Source: Cryobacterium suzukii
GTDB taxonomy: Bacteria > Actinomycetota > Actinomycetes > Actinomycetales > Microbacteriaceae
Assembly (NCBI RefSeq): GCF_004403185.1
Contig: NZ_SOHJ01000011.1
Location: 434,001 to 498,000, forward strand
Direction of reading: 5' to 3'
Length of the DNA: 64,000 nt
Below are positions 8,240-16,586 of this stretch, in pieces. The stretch's first letter is position 1; the number at the start of each line of letters is the position of its first letter. The notes under the pieces were generated by a model. It did no database searches. It saw only the letters and a program-made list of their open reading frames with translations, and was not told where the DNA came from. The translations under genes and the position numbers were made by a program.

Positions 8240-10048
8240 ATGACTTCTTCCACAACGCAATCGGAGTCCACCGTCGTAGACGGCGTGCACTACCACCAGC
8301 ACGACATCGTCATTGTGGGAGCGGGTGGGGCTGGCATGCGTGCCGCCATCGAAGCCGGCCCCCACGCCAGCACCGCGGTCATCTCCAAGCTCTACCCGAC
8401 GCGTTCGCACACCGGTGCGGCGCAGGGCGGCATGGCTGCGGCCCTGGCCAACGTCGAGGAAGACAACTGGGAGTGGCACACCTTCGACACGATCAAGGGT
8501 GGCGACTACCTGGTTGACCAGGACGCCGCCGAGATTCTGGCCAAGGAAGCCATCGATGCCGTCATCGACCTCGAGAACATGGGCCTGCCGTTCAACCGCA
8601 CCCCAGAGGGCAAGATCGACCAGCGTCGTTTCGGCGGCCACACCCGCGACCATGGCAAGAGCCCGGTTCGCCGCTCCTGCTATGCCGCCGACCGCACCGG
8701 CCACATGATTCTGCAGACGCTCTACCAGAACTGTGTCAAGCGCGGCATCAACTTCTTCAACGAGTACTACGTCCTCGACCTCGTCATGACCAACGTCGAC
8801 GGCGTCGACCAGCCGTCGGCTGTGGTCGCCCTCGACCTGTCGAGCGGCGAGCTGCACGTGTTCCAGGGCAAGGCGTTCATCTTCGCCACCGGCGGTTTCG
8901 GCAAGATCTACAAGACCACCTCGAACGCGCACACCCTCACCGGTGACGGCGTCGGTATCGTCTGGCGCAAGGGCCTTCCGCTCGAGGACATGGAGTTCTT
9001 CCAGTTCCACCCGACCGGGCTGGCCGGGCTGGGCATCCTCTTGACCGAAGGAGCCCGCGGTGAGGGCGCCATTTTGAGGAACGCCTCCGGTGAGCGCTTC
9101 ATGGAACGGTACGCGCCGACCATTAAAGACCTCGCCCCGCGTGACATCGTCTCGCGCTGCATGCTCAAGGAGGTCGCGGAGGGCCGCGGCGCCGGGCCGG
9201 AGAAGGACTACCTCTACCTCGACTGCACGCACCTTGGCAAGGAACTACTCGAAACCAAGCTGCCCGACATCACCGAATTCGCCCGCACCTACCTCGGCGT
9301 TGACCCGGTCACCGAACCGGTGCCGGTCATGCCGACCGCGCACTACGCGATGGGCGGCATCCCCACCAACGTGAAGGCCGAAGTCTGGCGCAACAACGAG
9401 CAGATCGTTCCCGGCCTGTACGCCGCCGGCGAATGCGCCTGCGTCTCGGTGCACGGCTCCAACCGTCTCGGCACCAACTCGCTGCTCGACATCAACGTGT
9501 TCGGCAAGCGCGCCGGCAACAACGCGGTCGAATACGTCAAGACGGCGTCGTTCACACCCCTGCCGGAAGACCCGGCCAAGGAGGTGCGCGAACTGCTGGA
9601 AGGCATCCGCTCGTCAACCGGAACCGAACGCATCGCCGTGCTCCGCAAGATTCTGCAGGAAGAAATGGACAAGAAGGCGCAGGTGTTCCGCACCGACGAG
9701 TCCCTCGCCGAAGTCACCGAGACCATCCACGTGCTGCGTGAGCGTTACAAGAACATCGGCGTGCAAGACAAGGGTCGTCGCTTCAACACCGACCTGCTCG
9801 AGGCCGTTGAATTGGGCTTCCTGCTCGACCTCGCCGAGGTCGTCGTCTATTCCGCCCGCAACCGCAAGGAAAGCCGGGGCGGGCACCAGCGTGAGGATTA
9901 CCTCGTGCGCGATGACGAGAACTATCTCAAGCACACCATGGCGTACCTCAAGGGTGACGCGATGAGCGCGGATGCCGCCGACCACATCAAGCTCGACTGG
10001 AAACCGGTTGTCATCACCCGCTACCAGCCGATGGAGAGGAAGTACTAG
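8240..10048 (+). CDS. sdhA: Succinate dehydrogenase flavoprotein subunit
   Basis: 602-residue catalytic subunit oxidising succinate to fumarate in the TCA cycle. The FAD-binding motif [16 protein letters not shown] lies at about residues 29-44, followed by [14 protein letters not shown], whose first His is the flavin-attachment position. Active-site motifs HPTGL, the R-bearing LAPRDIVSR and GLYAAGECA are present, and the C-terminal helical domain is complete. Length and motifs match full-length SdhA. Its stop overlaps the GTG start of sdhB by one base. Confidence 0.97.
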   Translation: MTSSTTQSESTVVDGVHYHQHDIVIVGAGGAGMRAAIEAGPHASTAVISKLYPTRSHTGAAQGGMAAALANVEEDNWEWHTFDTIKGGDYLVDQDAAEILAKEAIDAVIDLENMGLPFNRTPEGKIDQRRFGGHTRDHGKSPVRRSCYAADRTGHMILQTLYQNCVKRGINFFNEYYVLDLVMTNVDGVDQPSAVVALDLSSGELHVFQGKAFIFATGGFGKIYKTTSNAHTLTGDGVGIVWRKGLPLEDMEFFQFHPTGLAGLGILLTEGARGEGAILRNASGERFMERYAPTIKDLAPRDIVSRCMLKEVAEGRGAGPEKDYLYLDCTHLGKELLETKLPDITEFARTYLGVDPVTEPVPVMPTAHYAMGGIPTNVKAEVWRNNEQIVPGLYAAGECACVSVHGSNRLGTNSLLDINVFGKRAGNNAVEYVKTASFTPLPEDPAKEVRELLEGIRSSTGTERIAVLRKILQEEMDKKAQVFRTDESLAEVTETIHVLRERYKNIGVQDKGRRFNTDLLEAVELGFLLDLAEVVVYSARNRKESRGGHQREDYLVRDDENYLKHTMAYLKGDAMSADAADHIKLDWKPVVITRYQPMERKY

Positions 10049-10809
10049 TGAGTAACGCCACGATTGATCAGAAGCCCGTCGTTCCCGAGGAGATCAAGTC
10101 CTTCACGGTCACGCTCATTATTCGTCGCTTCAACCCGGAGGTCGACGACGAGCCGCACTGGCAGGACTTCGACGTGCAGCTCTACCCGACCGACCGGGTG
10201 CTCGACGCGCTGCACAAGATCAAGTGGGAACAAGACGGATCGCTGACCTTCCGTCGCTCCTGCGCGCACGGCGTCTGCGGCTCGGATGCGATGCGCATCA
10301 ATGGCCGCAACCGCCTGGCCTGCAAGACGCTCATGAAGGACCTCGACGTCACGAAGCCCATCTACGTGGAGGCCATCAAGGGCTTGCCGCTGGAGAAGGA
10401 CCTCATCGTTGACATGGAGCCGTTCTTCGCCTCGTTCAAGGAGGTGCAGCCGTTCCTCATGAACAGCGTCACCCCGGTGAAGGGCAAGGAACGCATTCAG
10501 ACGGTCGCCCAGCGCGCTCGCTTCGACGACACCACCAAGTGCATCCTGTGCGCCGCGTGCACGTCGAGCTGCCCGGTGTTCTGGACCGACGGCCAATACT
10601 TCGGCCCGGCCGCGATCGTCAATGCGCACCGCTTCATCTTCGACTCCCGCGATGAGAATGCGGCCGTGCGCCTCGACATTCTCAACGACAAGGAGGGCGT
10701 GTGGCGTTGCCGCACGACCTTCAACTGCACGGAAGCCTGCCCTCGCGGCATCCAGGTGACCCAGGCCATCGCCGAGGTCAAGCAGGCCATTATGCGTGGC
10801 AAGGCGTAA
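10048..10809 (+). CDS. sdhB: Succinate dehydrogenase iron-sulfur subunit
   Basis: 253-residue electron-transfer subunit. The N-terminal ferredoxin-like domain has the 2Fe-2S ligands in CAHGVCGSDAMRINGRNRLAC spread over about residues 72-91, and the C-terminal domain has CILCAACTSSCPV and CTEACPRGI for the 4Fe-4S and 3Fe-4S clusters. It starts with GTG overlapping the sdhA stop (TAGTG); GGAGAGGAAG just upstream serves as ribosome-binding site. Last gene of the operon, followed by a strong hairpin. Confidence 0.97.
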   Translation: MSNATIDQKPVVPEEIKSFTVTLIIRRFNPEVDDEPHWQDFDVQLYPTDRVLDALHKIKWEQDGSLTFRRSCAHGVCGSDAMRINGRNRLACKTLMKDLDVTKPIYVEAIKGLPLEKDLIVDMEPFFASFKEVQPFLMNSVTPVKGKERIQTVAQRARFDDTTKCILCAACTSSCPVFWTDGQYFGPAAIVNAHRFIFDSRDENAAVRLDILNDKEGVWRCRTTFNCTEACPRGIQVTQAIAEVKQAIMRGKA

Positions 10810-10826
10810 CAGCTCGATCTGCTGTG

Positions 10827-10859
10827 AAGACACCCCCGTCGATTCGACGGGGGTGTCTT
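10827..10859 (+). terminator. Rho-independent terminator after sdhB
   Basis: Fourteen-bp perfect stem (10827-10840 and 10846-10859) with a five-base loop and a GC-rich core, 17 bases after the sdhB stop. It separates the sdh operon from the downstream promoter. Confidence 0.85.
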
Positions 10860-10871
10860 AGGTTGGTCGAA

Positions 10872-10877
10872 TAAGCT
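10872..10877 (+). promoter_or_regulatory. -10 hexamer TAAGCT, leaderless start of the YihY-family gene
   Basis: TAAGCT is followed by six bases (GACACC) and the GTG start codon at 10884; no Shine-Dalgarno is present. Confidence 0.55.
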
Positions 10878-10883
10878 GACACC

Positions 10884-11957
10884 GTGAAAGAGCTGGTAGA
10901 GCGCGTTCTGGCCTGGCGTCCCGTTCGGGTGCTGACCCATTTCAACACCGTGGGTGGTGGCATCCTGGCCGCCGAAATGTCCTACCAGGCGATCTTCGCC
11001 ATTTTCGCGGCCGTCTGGGTGGGCTTCTCAATTGCCGGTTTGTTCCTGACCGCGAACCAGGGATTGCTGAATGCCCTGTACGCGATCATCAACCAGTCGG
11101 TTCCCGGCCTTATCGGTACCAAAGGCATCATCGACCCTGAGCTGCTCGCTACCGCTGGCATTCTCACCTGGACCGGCGCCATCGCACTGGTCGGACTGCT
11201 CGTGACCGCTCTGGGCTGGCTGTCCGCGACGGCGCAGGCCGTGCGCACCGTGTTCGACATGCCCCAGCAGACCACGTTTTTCCTCTGGGTCAAGTTGCGC
11301 GAACTCGGCCTCGGGCTGGTGTTTGGCCTCGCCCTCGTTCTGTCGGCGTTGGTCTCACTCGCGAGCACCGCGCTGCTCGGCGTGCTGTTCGGAATCTTTC
11401 AGATACCCCAGGACTCGTTCTTCTATGAAGCTTCGGCCAGGGTGATCGGCCTGATCGTCGTGCTTGTCATCGACACCCTCACGCTGGCCGGTCTATTCCG
11501 GGTGCTGTCCCGGGTGCGCATTCCCTTGCGGCGGCTGGTCGCTGGCGCTCTGCTCGGCGGAATCGCACTCGGCGCGCTCAAGTTCCTTGGCGGCGCCCTA
11601 CTCGGCGGGGCCAGCCGCAACCCGTTGCTCGCGACCTTCGCTGTGATCATCGGGCTGCTGATCTGGTTCAATCTCGTGAGCACGGTGACGTTGATCGCCG
11701 CGTCCTGGATTGCGGTCGGCATGAACGACGCGGGAATTCCGCCCCACACGCTCAGTGCCGATGAAGCCGCCGAAAATCAGGAGCAGCGCATGCATGATGC
11801 TCTGCGGTTGACCGCGCAGGCCGAACTCGCCGCCGCCAGGGTCGACCTCGATGCATCGCCCTGGTATGCCCGCTGGAGCGCACGTCGACGGCTCCGCGCG
11901 GCCGAGAGCATCGTTGACGGGTATGCCAGGGCGGATGCGGTCGACGCCCGTAAGTAG
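10884..11957 (+). CDS. YihY/BrkB-family membrane protein
   Basis: 357-residue integral membrane protein of the YihY/virulence factor BrkB family (often misnamed ribonuclease BN). It shows the family N-terminus (FNTVGGGILAAEMSYQAIFAIFAAVWVGF) and about six hydrophobic helices, ending near residue 285 in a cytoplasmic, Ala/Arg-rich tail. Family function is not firmly established. GTG start with leaderless promoter geometry; xthA begins ten bases after its stop, though with its own -10 element. Confidence 0.88.
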   Translation: MKELVERVLAWRPVRVLTHFNTVGGGILAAEMSYQAIFAIFAAVWVGFSIAGLFLTANQGLLNALYAIINQSVPGLIGTKGIIDPELLATAGILTWTGAIALVGLLVTALGWLSATAQAVRTVFDMPQQTTFFLWVKLRELGLGLVFGLALVLSALVSLASTALLGVLFGIFQIPQDSFFYEASARVIGLIVVLVIDTLTLAGLFRVLSRVRIPLRRLVAGALLGGIALGALKFLGGALLGGASRNPLLATFAVIIGLLIWFNLVSTVTLIAASWIAVGMNDAGIPPHTLSADEAAENQEQRMHDALRLTAQAELAAARVDLDASPWYARWSARRRLRAAESIVDGYARADAVDARK

Positions 11958-11960
11958 ACT
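11955..11960 (+). promoter_or_regulatory. -10 hexamer TAGACT, leaderless start of xthA
   Basis: TAGACT overlaps the stop codon of the upstream gene; six bases (TGACCC) then ATG. Suggests that the xthA operon has its own promoter. Confidence 0.55.
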
Positions 11961-11966
11961 TGACCC

Positions 11967-12821
11967 ATGCCTCAAGCCAAACCGCTCCGCATTGCCAGCA
12001 TCAACACAAACGGGGTACGAGCCGCGTACCGCAAGGGAATGGGCGACTGGCTGCAGACCCGTGATGTGGACATTCTCGCCATTCAAGAGGTGCGCGCCTC
12101 GACCGAGGACCTCGAGGGTCTGTTGGGGCCGGACTGGAACATTCTGCACGACGCCGCGACCGCCAAGGGCCGGGCCGGTGTCGCCCTCGCCAGCCGGGCG
12201 GGCGCATCCATTCACCGGGTTGCCTTCGGCGCCGAAGAATTCGACAGCGCCGGTCGCTGGCTCGAAGCCGACTACGAGGTCGACGGCCAGCTCATTACCG
12301 TCGTGAGCACCTACGTGCACTCCGGCGAGACCGACACCCCGAAGCAGATTGAGAAGTACAAATTTCTCGACGCCATGATCGCCCGGCTGCCCGAACTGAC
12401 CGAGCACAGCCCGCTCGCTCTCGTGCTCGGCGACCTCAACGTGGGCCATCGCACGCTCGACATCAAGAACTGGCGCGGTAACAAGAAGCACGCGGGTTTT
12501 CTGCCAGAGGAGCGGGAGTATTTCGATCGCATCCTCGGGGCGGAAGGCGACGAGCGCTACAACGCGGGTGCCGGCCTGGGGTGGGTCGATGTCGGGCGCA
12601 AGTGGGCCGGCGAGGTCGAAGGGCCGTACACGTGGTGGTCCCAGCGCGGGCAGGCATTCGATACCAATACCGGGTGGCGCCTGGATTACCATCTGGCCAG
12701 CCCAGAGCTGGCGGCATCCGTTTTGAATTATGCGGTCGACCGGGCCGCGGCGTACGACCAGCGCTGGAGCGACCACTCCCCCGTCGTTGTCGACTATGAC
12801 CTTTCTGGAGCCAAATCATGA
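11967..12821 (+). CDS. xthA: Exodeoxyribonuclease III (AP endonuclease)
   Basis: 284-residue Mg-dependent nuclease of the exonuclease-endonuclease-phosphatase fold, acting in base-excision repair at abasic sites. Motifs: NTNGVRA near the N-terminus, ILAIQEVRA with the metal-binding Glu, [11 protein letters not shown] with the catalytic Asp/Asn, [11 protein letters not shown] and the terminal DHSPVVVDY with the catalytic His. Its stop overlaps the start of trpS by four bases (ATGA). Confidence 0.95.
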   Translation: MPQAKPLRIASINTNGVRAAYRKGMGDWLQTRDVDILAIQEVRASTEDLEGLLGPDWNILHDAATAKGRAGVALASRAGASIHRVAFGAEEFDSAGRWLEADYEVDGQLITVVSTYVHSGETDTPKQIEKYKFLDAMIARLPELTEHSPLALVLGDLNVGHRTLDIKNWRGNKKHAGFLPEEREYFDRILGAEGDERYNAGAGLGWVDVGRKWAGEVEGPYTWWSQRGQAFDTNTGWRLDYHLASPELAASVLNYAVDRAAAYDQRWSDHSPVVVDYDLSGAKS

Positions 12822-13822
12822 CCAAACCCCGCTTGTATTCGGGCATGCAGCCCTCCGCCGAGTCCCTGCAGATCGGCAACTATATTGGCGCGCTCCTGAA
12901 CTGGAAGTCGCTGCAGCAGACGCACGACGCGTTCTTCTCCATCGTCGACCTGCACGCCATCACCGTCGCCCAGGAGCCTGCCAAGCTCCGCGAGAACACG
13001 CGGGGCACGGCGGCGCAGTACATTGCGGCTGGCATCGACCCGTCGGCGTCGACGCTGTACGTGCAGTCGCACGTTGCCGCGCACGCGCAGCTGGCCTGGG
13101 TGCTCAACACCATCACCGGGTTCGGTGAGGCGAGTCGCATGACGCAGTTCAAGGACAAGTCCGTGCGGCACGGCGCCGACGCGACATCCGTTGGCCTGTT
13201 CGCCTACCCGACTCTGATGGCGGCGGATATTCTGCTGTATCAAACCACGGTGGTGCCGGTCGGGGAAGATCAGCGTCAGCACGTGGAGCTCACCCGCGAC
13301 CTCGCTCTGCGCTTCAACTCACGGTTCGGCGACACCTTCACGATTCCCGAAGTGGCGATCGTGAAGGAGACCGCGAAGATCTACGACCTGCAGAATCCCA
13401 CGTCGAAAATGAGCAAGTCGGCCGAGTCGCAGGCCGGTATCATCTGGCTGCTCGATGAGCCCGGCGTCACCAAGAAGAAGATCATGCGGGCCGTGACGGA
13501 TGCCGACGGCGGCGTGGTCTTCGACCGCGAGAACAAGCCGGGTGTGGCCAACCTGCTCACGATCTACTCCGTGCTTGCGTCGCAATCGATCGAGTCGCTG
13601 GAAAACGAGTATGCCGGACGGGGTTACGGAGACCTGAAAAAGGGGCTCGTCGAGGTGGTTCTCGGTACCTTCGATCCGATCCGCGAACGCGTGGCCGAGC
13701 TGCTGGGCGACCCGGCCGAGCTCGACCGGGTGCTCGCTTCGAACGCGGCCCGAGCTTCTGACATCGCGAATGAGACCCTGGCCACCGTCTACGACCGCGT
13801 CGGCTTTCTGCCCCCTCGCTGA
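12818..13822 (+). CDS. trpS: Tryptophanyl-tRNA synthetase
   Basis: 334-residue class I aminoacyl-tRNA synthetase charging tRNA-Trp. The HIGH-equivalent is in [12 protein letters not shown] (about residues 15-26) and the KMSKS loop is intact in [11 protein letters not shown]. Length matches the bacterial TrpRS family. Translation is probably coupled to xthA (four-base overlap) and to the downstream GNAT gene (TGATG). Confidence 0.97.
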   Translation: MTKPRLYSGMQPSAESLQIGNYIGALLNWKSLQQTHDAFFSIVDLHAITVAQEPAKLRENTRGTAAQYIAAGIDPSASTLYVQSHVAAHAQLAWVLNTITGFGEASRMTQFKDKSVRHGADATSVGLFAYPTLMAADILLYQTTVVPVGEDQRQHVELTRDLALRFNSRFGDTFTIPEVAIVKETAKIYDLQNPTSKMSKSAESQAGIIWLLDEPGVTKKKIMRAVTDADGGVVFDRENKPGVANLLTIYSVLASQSIESLENEYAGRGYGDLKKGLVEVVLGTFDPIRERVAELLGDPAELDRVLASNAARASDIANETLATVYDRVGFLPPR

Positions 13823-14427
13823 TGCAGCCGTTCGCGCTCTCATCACCGCTGGTACTGCTTGATACGCCCGTCGTCGCAGACACCGACCGGGTCTTCGAGT
13901 ACTGCCAGGACCCGCTCTTTGAGCGCTACCTGACCGTTCCGTGGCCTTACCGCTTCGAGCACGCCGAAGGATTCCTCGCTGAGTACGTCCCCGCCGGATG
14001 GATGTCGGATCGGGAATATACCTGGGCGTTGCGGGACCCTGGCGGACCAGAACTGCTGGGCATCATTGGGCTGCGCCTGACGGGCGAATCCGTCGCGGCG
14101 GACGCATCCGTTCACCGGGTGGGGTCGATCGGATTCTGGCTGGGTGCCCCGCACCGTGGCCGCGGGCTCATTCCCGAAGCGCAACGACTCGTCGCTGATT
14201 GGGCGTTCGCGGAGGGGATTATCGATGTTCTGCACTGGGAATGCCTGCTCGGAAACGTCGCGTCAGCCCGAGCGGCCTGGAAGTCGGGGTTTCGCTATAC
14301 CGGCGTCGGGCCATCCGTCGCCGCCTATCGGGACGGAAGCTACCCCGACTCCTGGCAGGGCCACCTCGCCGCCGGAGATGACCGCAGCCCGCAGCCCGGC
14401 TGGCCAGCCGCGGCCCTCGCCCGATGA
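13822..14427 (+). CDS. GNAT-family N-acetyltransferase (RimJ/RimL-like)
   Basis: 201-residue acetyltransferase-3 type protein. The acetyl-CoA pyrophosphate loop is visible as GAPHRGRGLIPEAQRL after the SIGFWLG strand, and the protein has the FERYLTVPWPY segment common to RimJ/RimL-like proteins that modify N-termini or small molecules. Start overlaps the trpS stop by one base. The last four bases overlap the HAD gene. Substrate unknown. Confidence 0.88.
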   Translation: MQPFALSSPLVLLDTPVVADTDRVFEYCQDPLFERYLTVPWPYRFEHAEGFLAEYVPAGWMSDREYTWALRDPGGPELLGIIGLRLTGESVAADASVHRVGSIGFWLGAPHRGRGLIPEAQRLVADWAFAEGIIDVLHWECLLGNVASARAAWKSGFRYTGVGPSVAAYRDGSYPDSWQGHLAAGDDRSPQPGWPAAALAR

Positions 14428-15173
14428 CCACGCCCCGGGTCGTGCTGTTCGACCTCGACGACACCCTGTTCGCTCACCGGGCCGCGGTCGCGGCGGGTAT
14501 CCTGCTGCACCTCGACCGGGTTGGCGGCGCCTTCGCGGCCGGTGACCGAACGGCAGCGACCGTGCTGTGGGACGCGCTCGAGGAGGAGCACTATCACTCC
14601 TACCTCGCCGGCGCTCTCACCTTTGCCGGCCAGCGCCGCACCCGCGCCCGGAATTTCGCCGCCTCGTTCGACATCGCGCTGACCGACACCGAGGCGGATG
14701 AGTGGTTTGACGAGTATTTCCAGAGCTACCGGGCCAGCTGGCGGCTGCACGACGACGCGCTCCCCTGCTTCGATGAGCTCGCCGAGATGATTCCCGGAGT
14801 GCGTTTTGGCCTCATCACGAACGGCGACCCGGTTTTTCAGGGCGAGAAAATTCGTCGGGTCGGCCTGGCCGACCGGTTCGAGCATGTCGTCGCCTCGGGT
14901 GCGCTCGGCTTTGCCAAGCCCGACGCGCGCATCTTCGAACACGCCTGCGCATTGTTTGGCGTGCTCGTCGAGGAGACGGTTTACGTGGGCGATCGGCTGC
15001 GCACGGATGCCATGGGCGCGGCCGCCGCGGGGCTGACGGGGGTCTGGCTCGACCGCGCCGGCGCATCCGCTGTCAACGTCGCCGACACAGACAATGCCGC
15101 CCGCCTTGGAGTTCTCCGCATCGATACTCTCGCCAGTCTGCCGGGCCTGTTTGCTGCCCTTCCCGGGGCATAA
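14424..15173 (+). CDS. HAD-family hydrolase
   Basis: 249-residue haloacid dehalogenase-like phosphatase (subfamily IA). Motif I FDLDDTLF (about residues 8-15) has both catalytic aspartates, motif II is LITNG, motif III/IV FAKPDARIFEHA and VGDRLRTDAMGAAAAG. Probably a small-molecule phosphatase with unknown substrate. It is the last gene of the xthA run. Its final Ala codon and TAA stop (GCA-TAA) are the first bases of a 92-bp repeated element, so the element defines the gene's 3' end. Confidence 0.88.
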   Translation: MTTPRVVLFDLDDTLFAHRAAVAAGILLHLDRVGGAFAAGDRTAATVLWDALEEEHYHSYLAGALTFAGQRRTRARNFAASFDIALTDTEADEWFDEYFQSYRASWRLHDDALPCFDELAEMIPGVRFGLITNGDPVFQGEKIRRVGLADRFEHVVASGALGFAKPDARIFEHACALFGVLVEETVYVGDRLRTDAMGAAAAGLTGVWLDRAGASAVNVADTDNAARLGVLRIDTLASLPGLFAALPGA

Positions 15174-15259
15174 CTCCTGCAAATTGCAGTCGGTGCCCGG
15201 CGCCGGCCCGGAATTGCGGGCTTCTGTGCCGGCTCGCGCGAAATCTGCAGGAGTTATGC
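15168..15259. repeat. 92-bp palindromic element, copy 1
   Basis: Exactly 92 bases with near-identical inverted ends: GCATAACTCCTGCA on the left and its complement on the right (TGCAGGAGTTATGC). Next to the left end is CTGCAAATTGCAG, itself a small palindrome. The centre is GC-rich and diverged but alignable with copies 2 and 3 (shared CCGGAA...CGGG...TC.G core). It lies between two convergent genes and supplies the GCA-TAA end of both. Confidence 0.9.
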
Positions 15260-16195
15260 GCCTCGGATGCCCATTGCCGGGGCGACGCTGTCGACTCGGG
15301 AGCTGCCATACCGGCAAATGTCGACGAGCTTCTGAATTGCTCGAAGCACTCCCTCCGGATCGAACATGATGTCCTGATAGAGCACGCGGAGTGTCACATA
15401 GCCGAGGGCTGCCAGCAAGCGATCTCGGGTGCGATCGCGAGTGTGTTCGTCCCAGGTCTTGTGGTGACTCTGGCTGTCCGCCTCAACGACTACACAGCCC
15501 TCGACCAGTACGTCGACCCGGCCAACCTGATCGATGTACACCTGGATGTCGCAGCGGTACCCGGCGGAGCGGAACAGGTCGCGCAGGACGGACTCTTGGC
15601 CGGCATCCACTCGTGCATCGATGCGGGAACGCAGACTGCCATGCTTGTCGGGGACATGGGCAAAGATCTCATCGAGGTCGGCTGCCCGAATCTTGTGCTC
15701 GTGCAGGGCTGTGTCGAGCGCCGCCAGGGCGAAGCGAGGTTCCTGACACTGGATAATCTGGGCGAGGGCGTCGCGGGCCCCTACGCGGTATTCGGTGCCA
15801 TCAGTGCTGTCGATGAGCGGCCACCAGTGCAGCTCGACGCCGTCCCGCGGGGCGGCAGCCAGAGGAACGTGCCGGCTTTGGGGACTGCGCAGACGGGATG
15901 CCTCCCGCGGAATATGCACGTGGGTAAATTGCGAATCGAACGCAAAAAAGCCGATCTCTCGGGCCGCCGAAACGCACGCTTCGCGCCCGCCGACGCGAAC
16001 CGCCTCCAGGGTGTGGCGGTCAGTTCCCGGTAGAGCGTAATGATCGCGGCGCACTCGGATGAGGGTGTTGCTGCGCACTGCAGCCGTGATGTGTTTGGGT
16101 CGCATGCCGCTGTTCAATAAGTCCTGTCGGCTGACGATACGGCACTGGCCAGCGTGGGAGGTCAAAAATGGGTTCATGCAGACGATCGTCGTCAT
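15254..16195 (-). CDS. AbiEi-type winged-helix plus DUF559 endonuclease-like protein
   Basis: About 313 residues. The N-terminal part (about residues 18-58: RIVSRQDLLNSG...RVRRDHYALPG) matches the AbiEi_4 winged-helix domain of type IV antitoxin-like proteins. The C-terminal part is a DUF559/Vsr-like PD-(D/E)xK fold: ESVLRDLFRSAGY, then VDVLVEGCVVVEADSQSHH carrying the D...E-x-D metal site (about residues 226-245), then ALGYVTLRVLYQDI. Suggests a DNA-nicking or cleaving enzyme, activity unproven. Start is uncertain: ATG 16195 has GGAGA directly before it; ATG 16177 and a longer frame to 16276 are alternatives. It is bracketed by 92-bp elements, and its last codon and stop (GCA-TAA) come from copy 1. 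Confidence 0.8.
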   Translation of the reverse strand: MTTIVCMNPFLTSHAGQCRIVSRQDLLNSGMRPKHITAAVRSNTLIRVRRDHYALPGTDRHTLEAVRVGGREACVSAAREIGFFAFDSQFTHVHIPREASRLRSPQSRHVPLAAAPRDGVELHWWPLIDSTDGTEYRVGARDALAQIIQCQEPRFALAALDTALHEHKIRAADLDEIFAHVPDKHGSLRSRIDARVDAGQESVLRDLFRSAGYRCDIQVYIDQVGRVDVLVEGCVVVEADSQSHHKTWDEHTRDRTRDRLLAALGYVTLRVLYQDIMFDPEGVLRAIQKLVDICRYGSSRVDSVAPAMGIRGA

Positions 16196-16289
16196 TCTCC
16201 GGTCACTACGACCGCCCCGCAAGCAATCTGGGGAGAGCACTTTCAGTCGCCTGTGGATAACTCTTTCGTGCCGCACCCCGCGCGCCGGC

Positions 16290-16381
16290 GCATAACTCCT
16301 GCAATCTCTGCCCGCGTCCGCAATCTAGCCCGGAAGCACGCGGGTCGGCCGGACCAGGACCCCAATTTGCAGGAGTTACGC
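16290..16381. repeat. 92-bp palindromic element, copy 2
   Basis: Same 92-base length as copies 1 and 3. Left end GCATAACTCCTGCAA, right end TTGCAGGAGTTACGC with one base changed. It lies about 95 bases upstream of the DUF559-type gene's start. The central CCCGGAAGC...GGGTCGG segment aligns with copy 1. Confidence 0.88.
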
Positions 16382-16460
16382 GTTCGGGCCATCCCCGAGT
16401 GACGACGGTCATCCAGAAGGGCTGTCGAGCCGGATTGACGGATCGCCGAGCGGCACCGGG

Positions 16461-16552
16461 GCATAACTCCTGCAAATTGCAGCCGTTGCATTCGAGAACC
16501 GCGAAAAAACGGGCCTCCGAAAATTCCCTGCGGCAAATTGCAGGAGTTATGC
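16461..16552. repeat. 92-bp palindromic element, copy 3
   Basis: Same length, with the best-matched ends: GCATAACTCCTGCAAATTGC on the left and GCAAATTGCAGGAGTTATGC on the right are perfect inverted repeats of 20 bases. The centre differs from the other copies but keeps the CGGG..TC.G core. It is 79 bases from copy 2 and 34 bases beyond the glpK stop. Confidence 0.9.
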
Positions 16553-16554
16553 GC

Positions 16555-16583
16555 GTTGGTGGTGGTGGTGATGGTGGTGGTGA
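16555..16583. repeat. GGT-rich short tandem tract after glpK
   Basis: A run of GGT triplets with one GAT interruption lies between the glpK stop and copy 3 of the 92-bp element. It is non-coding with respect to the recognised genes. Could be slippage-prone; no function seen. Confidence 0.7.
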
Positions 16584-16586
16584 GGA

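Noticed and set aside
8219-9232. Long minus-strand frame opposite sdhA
   Set aside because: Complementary to the conserved FAD-binding part of sdhA; no ribosome-binding site or family match.
15168-16552. The three palindromic elements as ordinary rho-independent terminators
   Set aside because: They have no T-run, identical 92-base length and shared end sequences, and copy 2 lies upstream of a gene rather than after one.
15168-16552. CRISPR array or insertion sequence
   Set aside because: Copies are inverted-end palindromes with uneven spacing and no unique spacers; no transposase gene or target duplication is visible.
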